Source: CAVXNB01 sp963763085 (lineage in GTDB: Bacteria; Actinomycetota; Acidimicrobiia; Acidimicrobiales; Bog-793). From it: a stretch of 64,000 nt of DNA. The stretch spans positions 62,001 through 126,000 of the forward strand of contig CAVXNB010000003.1 of the NCBI GenBank assembly GCA_963763085.1, written 5' to 3'. Position 1 is the stretch's first letter. Each line of letters opens with the position of its first letter. The translations under genes were made by a program, and so were the position numbers. Below, one piece after another: positions 23,345 to 33,195 of this stretch. The notes under the pieces were generated by a model. It worked only from the letters and a program-made list of their open reading frames with translations. It did not search any database and was not told where the DNA came from.

Positions 23345-24334
23345 TCAATTTCTCTTCTTTGCCAACTTTTCTCGTATTTTCAATAGGCTATTGTCATTAC
23401 TTGTAGTTGCGATATTATTTGTAGTTGCGACATTACTTGCAATTGCGATCGTTGTCCTACGAACAACAGAAAAACGGTGAGGAATAATTGTCAATCGAGA
23501 TAATCAAATGAAACAAGTGGGTTCGGATGAAATGTTTTAATAATTACCTATGGGATGTTTGAGCGATGGATGTTTCTGAATCGAATGATTCCGTTGGTTC
23601 ACGCTTTTTAGGAAACTTCTTGCCATTAGAATCACTAATAGGATAGGATTCTTGAGAACTCGAGAATTTCGAGCGAGAATCTACAATGCAAATAACAGAC
23701 CCGAATCATCAGATAAGATATTCTATAAAGAAGATTCTTTCCAAAATAGGATAAATTGATTCGTATTAACGTACATTTGCCAACTTTTTCATTAACGATT
23801 CGCATACGATCCTTCAATTTTTCCTCCGTCTCCTTTAAAGTCTCATATTCGGGAGCATAACGAATACTGAGATATTTCCCGTAAAAATAATGATCATCTA
23901 GTTTGCGTTTGGCATATCTAGTTTTTTGTTTTCCAAGATTCAGAATAATCTCTTCAAATATCCGACGATGACATTCCCCTTCCCTCAATTTACCTAGCTT
24001 GAGATAATGAAGAGAATTTGACGAAATAAACGTCCTCGATACTATCCATTTCATCCATCCTTTGAAATCTAAAACATCATACCAAAAGAATGATGATGGT
24101 GATGAGAATGTGCGACAAACATCCTAAAAATCCAAACCTCCCTCCCAAATTATCCCAATTATCCTATTCTTACTCTTCAATATCTCCGTAAAAGTCGAGG
24201 AGATTATGGAGTTCCCCTTCGATATTAAGAGGTGCTACATGCTCGATCATAAGATATTTCGATTCTTGAACTATACAATAGGCTTTCCTAGTAGGACTCC
24301 AATCGGATTTTCTTTTTTTACGATGGGATGACAT
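23345..24334 (-). CDS. RBM48: RBM48-family RNA-binding protein
   Basis: Five exons: 24174-24334, 23994-24068, 23775-23917, 23548-23680 and 23345-23456, all phase-consistent, giving 207 residues. The N-terminus MSSHRKKRKSDWSPTRKAYC leads into a divergent RRM: KYLMIEHVAPLNIEGELHNL, FYGDIEE, EDVYFVKFSSLSQARYAKRK and LDDHYFYGKYLSIRYAPEYE, then TLKETEEKLKDRM. The string FYGKYLSIRYAPEYETLKET is diagnostic for RBM48, a factor that works with ARMC7 in U12 (minor) intron splicing in plants and animals. The C-terminal LLKIREKLAKKRN matches the terminal helix of the family. The protein is shorter than in vertebrates because the linker is reduced. A minor spliceosome in this organism is suggested but not shown; the introns I traced here are all GT-AG. 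Confidence 0.88.
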
Positions 24335-24638
24335 GTTTTAGTAGAATGAAAAAGAAAACCATTGGTTTTTTGTTCTGTATACCAATATTCTATAAGGTGT
24401 ATATCGAAGTGAGACAAGGTCAGTATAGACACCCATTGTTTCCGTGTCTCAATATGGAATAGTTCATCGCAAAATGGGACTATCCCAACTCTTCTTAAAC
24501 TATGTCTCAATAGTAGAAGAAGAGACTTTGTCAACAATTTCTTACTAAGGAAAGAAAAATGAAATACTAGAAATACTAATAATGATTTGAAAATAGATTA
24601 CTTTGCCTTGATAATATATTCTCTCGACTAGGAAACAA

Positions 24639-26258
24639 ATGTCTCCTTCTCAGAAACATGATGGACCAACAGTTAGAGATTTGGCTAAACAGGGGTCCAA
24701 TAGGTATTGTTTTGAATGTGGTTCGATTGTAAGTGATTCCCTTCATAACATGAATATGTAAAACTGCAACATTAACGACCCATACACCATATTATTATTA
24801 TTATGTGTGTGTGAAGTGTCTCAGACATATTCTCCTATCCAAAGGAAACACTCATTAAAAACTTGGTTTTCCTTCATCATGTAATTTCGTTCTTTTCAGG
24901 GCACAACTTACGTAAATCTATTCAATTATTCATACATATGTACAAGATGTAGTGGACTTCTGTAAGTTCATGAAAGGAAATCAATAGGATTCGTCGTCAT
25001 TCAATGCTTTTTCCTTTTCTTTCTTTTTCTTATCTGAAACCTCTTTTTCCTATTTTTGCTTGATCTAGTCGAGAAATTCATCATCATGTCAAGGGAATTA
25101 CTGCAGCCAACTTTACTTCGGAAGAATTGACTCGTCTTAATATGGCCGGTAATGATGTAAGTTCGACGAAAATCGATACTAGCTATCTAGTCTTCTTTCT
25201 CTCTCTCTATTCCATCTCCTCCTCGATAAAATGATAATTCTTATCGGGCTCTTACTCATCATCATGTTCCCGTTTTATTAGATTTGTCGCAAAATTTGGT
25301 GTGCCGACTATCCTGCAGAGAAAATGAAAACCTCCATGGATAATGAACTGAAATCACTAATCTATAATAAATATGTATCACGAACTTGGCTCGATGAGCA
25401 ACAACTCCGATTACAAACGGATCGATTGAAATCCTGTACCGGAAATATTTCCAGGTTACTTGATGTTCCATCACCGGAGCGTAAAAAAACACCATCCGCC
25501 ATCGTAAGTTTATAGAGACATGAGACGAACGGTTCTTCGTTCTGTTTTCTTACCCAATCTCACATCTTATGTCATTATAGGTTATGGGAACCAACATGGA
25601 AGAACGAGGAATAAGTCGACTTTCCCCTCCAGAAAAATCTCTGAGGCTCTCAAATCCATACCCATCGTCTCCAATACTTTTAGATGTGACTGATTCACAA
25701 TCCTCCCCTTCCCAGTCCGCTCCCTATGGTCCAGCAAAAGAGCTACCTTCTTTGGGATCATTAGGACTCCATGCTCTCTCCGAGAAGTCACCATTATTAT
25801 CGACAAGTTCATATGAATCCGCTGTTATTGAGCCTGATAAAACAATTCAGGATCCGAATCTTTGGTTTCTTTCCTCTTCATTGACATCTACTGTTGGCAA
25901 AGAACTTGCTTTATATAAAGATAAGATGATCTCTATGAAAGAAGATCTACTTGCTCTTGAGAAATCCTATCAAACCTTTCTGGATACCGAATCCAATCAA
26001 ATGGACATGGCATCTCTGACTTTACGCCTTCATGATTATGAATCAAGAACTACCCATCTGGACGAAGAACTTATGAAGTTCCTTATTCAACTCGATAGTT
26101 ACACATTTAAAGACCAAGAATCAAACGAACGATACCTAAGAAAACAATTAATTGTCTATCTTCAATCGATACATGATCAACTTGATATGTTCCTAAAATC
26201 AATACGAAATACCATGAATTTGTATAAAATTGTTCCAAAAATTCAACATAAAAAGTGA
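24639..26258 (+). CDS. AGFG-type ArfGAP protein with BAG-like C-terminus
   Basis: Five exons: 24639-24728, 24900-24961, 25069-25156, 25282-25503 and 25581-26258, phases consistent, 379 residues. Residues about 22-115 form an ArfGAP zinc finger: NRYCFECGSIGTTYVN, YSYICTRCSGLLREIHHHVK and NMAGNDICRKIW; the four zinc cysteines are present. The sequence is closest to the AGFG/Hrb subfamily. No FG or NPF repeats follow. A Ser/Pro-rich linker leads to a helical C-terminus; residues about 313-362 (LDEELMKFLIQLDS, then RYLRKQLIVYLQSIHDQLD) resemble a BAG domain, which contacts HSP70. The ArfGAP call is firm; the BAG call is pattern recognition. Exon 5 could alternatively be a separate gene beginning at ATG 25584, but the 77-nt gap has a good donor and acceptor in the same phase. 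Confidence 0.8.
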
Positions 26259-27169
26259 TTTTACAATCTTTATGGGATTCAATAACTGATTTCATCACCA
26301 GCCGCTGCAATTCAAAACATTTGGATAGTTCACTCTCATAATCGGACGACTGAAGAATTCCGATTATCAATTCGAGACTTTGAATTCATATTCCACTTCG
26401 AATAACATGAAGATATGTTGAATTTCAACATTTGGAACTTGATTAATGAATGAAAGACTATTTCATAGTCTGATAAAGATGATCTAAGTTTCATGGGCAA
26501 CGTGTCCCGAAAGTCCGTTGTTCTATCTTGGATACGAATTCTCTCGAAGAATTCCTTTGCAATGCTTTTTTCCGTCATCAAATTAATTGCAAACCATATG
26601 GGAAGAATTGAACATGATGGATAAGTTGGTATGTTAATAGTGTGTTAATAGCATATCTTGTCAATTCTAATAGATTTCATCAACTATATGCTATATCAAT
26701 CCATCCTTTCAAGAGTAGACATGAATTGATCTATAATATAGGATTGGAGGTATTCTGACCTTTTACTCGACAAAAAACGAACTAAAAATTATTCTTCCTT
26801 ATCTATTTATTTGAGATGATGAAAATAAGAGGCCATTTTTTGATACTGATCTGGACAAGAAGTTCAGAGACGTAGAGGTAATCACTCTAATGTCTCAAAG
26901 GTTCCGGAAAAAAGAATAGAACAGAAAAGACCTCAAATGAACCGGGAGACATTTCAATTTAATATCGTACTTTTCATTAATGAAAAAAAATCCATTCTTT
27001 TCACTACATTATACTTTTCTTCCTTATCTCTACCGGATACTTCGGAAAAAAGAATCCTTCTTTATATTATTATGATGAAGGAAGATGGTATTGAAAGATC
27101 CACATAATGTATACATTTATGTCTTGAAATGATATGGAAGATTTAGGATTAGGAAATCTCTCGGATTTT
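26259..27169. other. Intergenic region between convergent ArfGAP and mS34 genes
   Basis: About 0.9 kb of AT-rich 3' flank. Open frames on the minus strand (26107-26581) overlap the ArfGAP tail and lack recognisable content. Nothing else seen. Confidence 0.55.
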
Positions 27170-27745
27170 TTATTCATGAAGTACACTTGGTTGAATATAA
27201 GGAATCCATTCTTTCTTTAATGGATTTCGTATTTCACATTCTACATTTTCAGATTTCCCCTTCCAAGTCAAAATACCCCAAGCTCGTCCATGACGTAAAC
27301 TCGTAGGATTGAGTCGAACTCGTCTCACAGTCCAATAAGTATCGGGATATCGTCCCTTCCATTTAACACGTGTCACTTGTAATCCCACACCGAAATCCTT
27401 TCTCCATCCAATCAAATCAAACAAATTAAGTCGAATATATCGAGCACGAGGAGTCGTAGAGGATACTTCTTCTTGACTTTCTTCCTCTTCCTCTTCTTCT
27501 TCTTCTTGGGATTGTGATTGCTGTTGTTGTTGTTGCTGTAGTTCCAGTCTAACTGAATTTGTGGCTCCATCAAGGATTGTGGGTTTTATGGGATTATCTA
27601 GAGGATGTTTCTCTTTAAATTTCTTGATCCATGATTGAAAACCAGGTTGTTGTGTTGCCATTGCGTTTTTTTCAAGATCCTGACGTACAGCAATAGCTAA
27701 ACTAGCCAAAGCTTCTTCCAAATATTTTTTAGCAATTGTAGACAT
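27170..27745 (-). CDS. MRPS34: Mitochondrial small-subunit ribosomal protein mS34
   Basis: Intronless, 191 residues, from ATG 27745 to TAA. The C-terminal two thirds match mS34: YIRLNLFDLIGWRKDFGVGL, VTRVKWKGRYPDTYWTVRRV, then LRHGRAWGILTWKGKSENVE. Human MRPS34 has the same FGVG-L-VTR-KW and HGKAWG-LTFKGK signature. The N-terminal helix is followed by a low-complexity insert, a glutamine run then a glutamate run (about residues 74-96). mS34 is a mitochondria-specific protein of the small subunit body; it is known from animals, plants and protists but absent from the well-studied ascomycete mitoribosome. Its divergent neighbour encodes bL28m, so the intervening 0.94 kb may coordinate two mitoribosomal genes. 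Confidence 0.85.
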   Translation of the reverse strand: MSTIAKKYLEEALASLAIAVRQDLEKNAMATQQPGFQSWIKKFKEKHPLDNPIKPTILDGATNSVRLELQQQQQQQSQSQEEEEEEEEESQEEVSSTTPRARYIRLNLFDLIGWRKDFGVGLQVTRVKWKGRYPDTYWTVRRVRLNPTSLRHGRAWGILTWKGKSENVECEIRNPLKKEWIPYIQPSVLHE

Positions 27746-28687
27746 AGCAATAATACAACATAATCATCAAATAGAATAATAATAGGTCTACAATCGAAAA
27801 AAAAATGGATCTCTAACACTTCATAAAAAAGAATTCGACACTACTCTGGACAGCGAATTGAAATATCCACCTTCTCTCGTTCTTTCTTCCGAGAATACAA
27901 TATGAACCTTTTCACTTCTCTTACTCCTCTTCGTTGTCACCACTCATCACCTTCCTTCTTCTTGATATCTCGTGTTTAATAAAACTATCTCAATTGAAAA
28001 ATATCTTTCGCACAAATCTTCACATTTACTTCTTGATTAGGAAAAGAGAAAACCGAATCACAAAATGTATCTCACCTCCAATTCCTCCTCTTCCCCCCCA
28101 CTTAAACAGTATATATTTATCAATCAAATCGACAACACTCTCAACTCAACATACTCGTCTTTTCGCAATTTCTCTCTTCTCTTTCTTCAATTCATCTCTT
28201 ATTATTATGCTAATAAGGAAGTCATATATAAAATCGATTATTGACCTAAAATCCTTATTCATATTGGATAAATAAGATTGAAGGGAGGTCTCGATGTCCC
28301 AATGAAGTAGTATAGTATCGTTCTTAATAATGTTGGAGATGTTGTTATACTAAATAGAGGATATTAATAACACCGATAGGCAAAAACGGGCAAACACAAG
28401 CAGATAAATAGATACTAGACATGTATGTATGTATAGGTAAGTATAGAGAATATATGTGTAAGAATCAACTCTTAAGGGTAGAAAATAATTGAGAGAGTTG
28501 ACTAGAATAGATGAGAAGAATTTCAGAGATCTAGCTAGGAAGATTGTTGATGATGATAATAGAGTGTGTAGTATAATTCGGGATTTCTGAGAAGAACCTA
28601 TTTTCAAGGGAAAAAGAGAGGAAGAACTTTTTTTTTTCATATCTAATTCAAATTTCATAACAAAAGAGAAACAGTTTCAAATAGAAA
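27746..28687. promoter_or_regulatory. Divergent upstream region of mS34 and bL28m genes
   Basis: 942 bp between the two start codons, pyrimidine-rich patches on both strands. Long open frames here (27934-28275, 28350-28658) are low-complexity Leu/Ser/Ile translations and unlikely genes. Probably carries both promoters; no motif can be named. Confidence 0.35.
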
Positions 28688-29032
28688 ATGGTTGTTAGAA
28701 CTCTTCTTTGGGGAGTAATGGAAACAGGAAGAATGGTATTCAAGAGAGCTCAACGAGGTCTATTTGCAGGAAAAACACGTATGACGGGAAATAATGTCTC
28801 ATTTTCGGAAAGGAAAACTCGACGTTGTTGGAAACCTAATGTTCAAACAAAACGATTACATTCGGATATTCTCGATAAGGATATTCGATTAAAAGTGACA
28901 ACTCATGCTCTTCGTTGTATTAAACGTAAAGGAAGTCTTGATAATTATTTATTACATACTAAATTATCGGCTTTAAAGGATTCCGCGATGGCTCTTCATT
29001 TACGTGCCCAACTCTTACAAAAACGTCAATAA
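28688..29032 (+). CDS. MRPL28: Mitochondrial large-subunit ribosomal protein bL28m
   Basis: Intronless, 114 residues, from ATG 28688 to TAA. The sequence shows the L28 fold signature: RAQRGLFAGKTRMTGNNVSF, then SERKTRRCWKPNVQ, followed by the second-half element KVTTHALRCIKRKGSLDNYL. In bacteria the same region reads GN-VSHS---T-R-W-PN-Q. The short N-terminus is basic and aliphatic, compatible with mitochondrial import. The C-terminal helix (KLSALKDSAMALHLRAQLLQ) matches the mitochondrial variants such as yeast Mrpl24 rather than bacterial L28. The protein binds the large-subunit rRNA of the mitoribosome. Confidence 0.9.
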   Translation: MVVRTLLWGVMETGRMVFKRAQRGLFAGKTRMTGNNVSFSERKTRRCWKPNVQTKRLHSDILDKDIRLKVTTHALRCIKRKGSLDNYLLHTKLSALKDSAMALHLRAQLLQKRQ

Positions 29033-29507
29033 ACCATCATAGATTATGATTATATATTCCTGTATATATACGTAAGAATGTGAGGATCAATTCTATCCGG
29101 TCTTTCATGGTTGCTTTACTTTCCTTTTTGAAAGAAAGAGAGGAAAAAAGAGATCATTGCAATGGCTGTTTATTAAAAGAAAATCTTTCCCTCAAAGTGT
29201 TAAAAAAATGCCTTCTATATAATCTCTTTTGATGAATAAAAGAGGATCATCGATAGGAGTTAACGGAAAAGATTATATAATAATCATGGTCACATCGAAC
29301 ATATACCTCTTTCCTCGATGGAAGAATTCAAGAAGAGGATCCTCTAAGTAAATGTAAATAGGAAAATGTGAATTGGTGATATATTATTAATAAATCATAA
29401 TGAGTGAAAAAATAGTTCATTTATCACAATCAACATGAAGATCTCCTCTTCCTTCTTTCTCTCTCAGATCTCCATGGAGAAACCAAAAATCTTTTTTTTG
29501 TTAATAC

Positions 29508-30202
29508 TTACATTCCACCTGGAACAAGGATACATACATTATTACCGTTCAGAAGGATTTGGGGTAGGAAATTCTTTCGAATCCCTTCCGTCGTCGACTC
29601 ACTTAGAAAGAAGATGACAAACATAGTATTATTAGTATTACATCGAATCCAAGAATAAAATAGTTTGAAATTTGTTAGTCTTTTTTTTAATAAGGAGGAT
29701 AATAGTGTTCTCTAAAAGTCATCCTGATTTCTACTTACTATTCTGTCACATTTTCTAGTACCATATTGACATAATCATCGAATCCAACGAGAACACCACT
29801 AAACTCTCCTTCATTTTTCATAACCACATGAATGGCTGATCCAATACATCGATCCATTAATTCTAAACACATATTCAATAGAATGAAAAGGAACAAAAAA
29901 AGATAATTCCATAACAGCTTCTCTATTAAAATCCAACATTCTTTCTCGAAAAGAATATCAACACATTTTTATGTGTTCATCATCATTACCACCACCATCA
30001 ACAATAAAGATATAGAGAAATCATGAAGATATCAAGGAAGAAAAGGCAAAAAAAACCTCTTCATATATTCAGAAATCTATGTTCTCTTCATCGATCATCA
30101 TCATTATAGATGACTATCGGAAAACGAGAAAGAGAACACATCTAGGTTCTCCACATGGGAAACTTCTTAACTCTTCTTACCTAAAGGTAATATTTGTGAC
30201 AT
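29508..30202 (-). CDS. LSM5: LSM5, U6 snRNA / mRNA-decay Sm-like protein
   Basis: Three exons, none long enough to stand alone: 30181-30202 (MSQILPL), 29739-29862 and 29508-29601; phases fit and give 79 residues. The Sm1 motif reads ELMDRCIGSAIHVVMKNEGE then FSGVLVGFDDYVNMVLENVT, and the Sm2 motif LLNGNNVCILVPGG. The combination FDDYVNMVLENV plus LNGNNV-LVPGG identifies LSM5, a shared member of the Lsm1-7 (decapping) and Lsm2-8 (U6) rings. The 22-nt first exon is unusual but its ATG, LPL codons and donor are exact. I end at TAA 29508 (VPGGM); a GTAAGT overlapping that stop could instead be a donor to a short last exon. Confidence 0.88.
29863..30180 (-). other. First intron of LSM5
   Basis: 318 nt, long for this window, GTAAG donor and TTTAG acceptor. 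It is AT-rich and contains no open frame or recognisable snoRNA box pair. Confidence 0.6.
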
Positions 30203-30738
30203 AATAAATATCGAACAGAATAGGGAAATAAGAACGATATCAAAGTTAACAATCGGTAAAAGCTTCTTTATCACTTCAGTATATTAGGAATCCACTTTCC
30301 ATCCCCACCGAAATCCCGTTTCTCTTCTCCTTTTCTTATTATTAAATAATAAGTTTTGAAGAAGAAAAAGCAAAACCGAAAAATGGTTTCTTTATTTTTA
30401 AGAAAGGCCCTATATTCTTCCTACACAAACATGCATATCTCATATGTTTGATATATAGGAAAAATGTGATTGAAGAACAAATGGAACATCATCAATGAGA
30501 AGGGAACATAGATATGAAATGTAAGTAGACGAGATAGAGGGTAAGAAGAGTGAGAAGATTCCGATCATCATAGAGAATTCACCCTATCATCGAGACATGA
30601 AGAAAGTATAAATCAATTCCTAAAAGATAAAACGATTCGATTTTTCCGAGCTTCAAGGATGCTGGAATAAAGATTTCGAAAGAGCGAGAAAGAGAAATAA
30701 AATAACAAAAAAAAATCATTCAGGAATATGGTTCTATA

Positions 30739-31738
30739 TTAGAAAAGTGATCGTTTTTTGGCTGTTCGAATATACGGTCTAAGGATCCATTCGATATCGG
30801 CAGCCTCGATATCAACTGTGGCCAATTTGATTTGGAATGCTAGACGATGAAATGGAACCAGATAGATAGATTAGAAGAAACCAATGAGATATATATATGT
30901 ATACGGATGTGTGTGTAAGTAGATAGATGCGAGAAAAGTCTTCAAACTTTAACATCCTATATAAATAAAACTTACGTCGAAGTTCAAATCGAGGTCCAAC
31001 TTCAATTAATTGAACCTCTTTATGGGAAATTTTTTGATAGACATGATGACGAAATGAAATATAATCTTCCATATTGCTGAATGTGAAAATCCTTCGACTA
31101 TCCTTCTTAGGAATGGGAAATAGATGTTTCAAAATAGAGGTAACACGTTCTCCAAGACGTGTATTGAAACCATCGAAAATCAAATGAGGACATTGTTCAC
31201 TTATGGTACCACGATCGGGAATATCATGACGAAGAATCACATTATGTAGCGAAAAATAGGCAGTAGGACCATATGGGAAATGACAAACAACCATACCATC
31301 GGGTTCACCACGATGTTCATGAAAAATCACTAAATCGGTAACCTCATTACTACGACAAGCTTCAACAATTTCCTTCATAACATAATTTCCTCGATTAATT
31401 CTTTGGGAATTAGGAAACATTAATTTCATTTCTTTGGTGAATTGTTTTAAACGACTACTTGGGTCGCGTGATGTTGTAATAAGAATTTTTGGTTCTCGCT
31501 TATTAGTCGCATTCGCATATTCATCATCTATATGTTGGCGAGGACTCCATTCTTTCCCTTCAAATTCCATTTCACGTCGTAATCGTAATTCATCATCTCG
31601 AAGTTCCGTAGGAATAGGTGTTCCATTTTCAATAGCTTCCCGTAATTTACGTTTTTTATCATAAATTTGTTGTTCCCGTTCTTCAAGAGATTTTCTATAA
31701 AGATATTCTCGTCGAAGTCGTGCTTGTCTTCGAAGCAT
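30739..31738 (-). CDS. IMP4: IMP4, U3 snoRNP Brix-domain protein
   Basis: Two exons, 30976-31738 and 30739-30839, phase 1 join, 287 residues. The basic N-terminal coil MLRRQARLRREYLYRKSLEE is highly characteristic of IMP4. The Brix domain follows (about residues 84-265): PKILITTSRDPSSRLKQFTK, NRGNYVMKEIVEACR, FHEHRGEPDGMVVCHFPYGP, CPHLIFDGFNTRLGERV and the sigma70-like GPRFELRP. The short second exon restores the conserved tail DIEWILRPYIRTAKKRSLF. IMP4 acts with IMP3 and MPP10 to pair U3 snoRNA with pre-18S rRNA in the nucleolus. Length and all domains are normal. It is divergent from the DUF2039 gene. Confidence 0.95.
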
Positions 31739-32389
31739 GTTGAATGGGGAAGATAATCAAAATTTATCTAACATGTATATGTGAATACTACCATACTATA
31801 TTCATAGATAGGACACTATCTATCAATGAAGAAAAAAGATCTCCGTTAACTTAGGTGTCTTATATTTTTAAATATATTGGTTCCCTTTTGTTTAGTTCCT
31901 ACTCATACAATTCATATAGTTCCACTTACATCTATCTATGGATGTGTCTCTATTGATACATGTCTCTACAAATAGGCAAGTAGATAAACTCGATATCTCA
32001 CTTATAGACCTTCTTCTTGAATAGAGAATATGCGTTTCTCTCTCAGTCGGTGAATACGAGGAAGTCGGGAATTAGCATTCATTTAAGACTCGTGTTCCTC
32101 TCTTATCGAATCTGTCAGGTGACCGTATATAGTTCTAATTCCCATTACTAACTATGGAGAATCCGAATAGCGTGTCTCATTAAAGAAAGGAGGAAACTGT
32201 TATCGTAGATGTGTGTAGTTTCCAATAGAGTATATGATGAAGGTATGGACTAGACAATCGATGGGAAGACGAGACAAGAATAATAATGAATCATCATCGT
32301 GTATGTATATATGCTAGTAACCTATTTGGGCAGTAGATAGAATGTCTACAGATAGATGAATGGTTTTTTTTGTTGGTACTTGAATTCAA
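31739..32389. promoter_or_regulatory. Divergent upstream region of IMP4 and DUF2039 genes
   Basis: 651 bp between start codons, AT-rich, no convincing open frame. Presumed promoters of both genes; no motif identified. Confidence 0.35.
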
Positions 32390-33178
32390 ATGGCTATCGA
32401 ACGAGGAACTACACGAAAAGGAGATCAAACAAAACGACCTCAAAAATATCAAAATCAACATGCTTACAAACATAACAAAAATAGTAGATTAACTCGTAAA
32501 ATTGCTTCTATCCCCATTAGAGAATTATGTTCACAATGTACCGAGATATTGGAATGGAAGAAGAAATATCGGAAATATAAACCTTTAACAGTTCCAAAAA
32601 AGTGTATTCGATGTTTTGGAAAAACAATTTTCGAAGCCTATCATGTCATTTGTCATGAATGTTTTCAGGAGACAAATCTCTGTAGTAAATGTCAAGATCC
32701 GATCGAAGTTAAATCTGAAGAAATCGAATTAGAAAGTGATATTCAATCTTCACTCTTGAAACAGGAACAGGATTTGAAATACATGAATGAAAGAAAACGA
32801 CGAACTTATTTGAGAAATCTTGAAAAAGGAAAACCTTTAACTGTCAATGAATTATCCAAACCCACTCAAAATTCCGAGAATTCTATTGGACATCCATCCC
32901 ATACCGATGATTCCTTGGAAATTCCTAACATTTCAGAGATCAATTATGTTTCTTCAATTGAAATCTATGACGGTTCGGGAAATGAGGAAACGGATTACGA
33001 CGATGATGAAGAGGATACTAATGACGAGGATACTAATGACGAGGATACTAATGACGAGGATACTAATGACGAGGACACTGATGGTGAGAAGGAGAATGAT
33101 GTAAAATCTTATTCGGAGAATGGTTTATCCGAGACCGAAGTGACTATTCCTATTGGGAGTTTATCTTTAAAAAATTAA
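32390..33178 (+). CDS. DUF2039 / C9orf85-family protein with acidic repeat tail
   Basis: Intronless, 262 residues. The N-terminal half matches C9orf85: RPQKYQNQHAYKHNKNSR, CSQCTEILEWKKKYRKYKPL, PKKCIRCFGKTIFEAYHVIC and a last Cys pair (CSKCQDP). Paired cysteines (about residues 43/46, 69/72, 86/89, 96/99) suggest two zinc ribbons. The family is widespread in eukaryotes but its function is not established. This copy is more than 100 residues longer than the human protein (about 157 residues): after a charged helix it carries a very acidic tail made by a 15-bp tandem repeat. Its stop is only 17 bp from the stop of the convergent RGP1 gene. Confidence 0.88.
   Translation: MAIERGTTRKGDQTKRPQKYQNQHAYKHNKNSRLTRKIASIPIRELCSQCTEILEWKKKYRKYKPLTVPKKCIRCFGKTIFEAYHVICHECFQETNLCSKCQDPIEVKSEEIELESDIQSSLLKQEQDLKYMNERKRRTYLRNLEKGKPLTVNELSKPTQNSENSIGHPSHTDDSLEIPNISEINYVSSIEIYDGSGNEETDYDDDEEDTNDEDTNDEDTNDEDTNDEDTDGEKENDVKSYSENGLSETEVTIPIGSLSLKN
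33011..33085 (+). repeat. 15-bp in-frame tandem repeat in the DUF2039 gene
   Basis: Four perfect copies of GAGGATACTAATGAC followed by one degenerate copy, translating to repeated EDTND units in the acidic tail. The unit is a multiple of three, so copy-number change would keep the frame. Confidence 0.95.
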
Positions 33179-33195
33179 TTATAATGGGATTTTTT

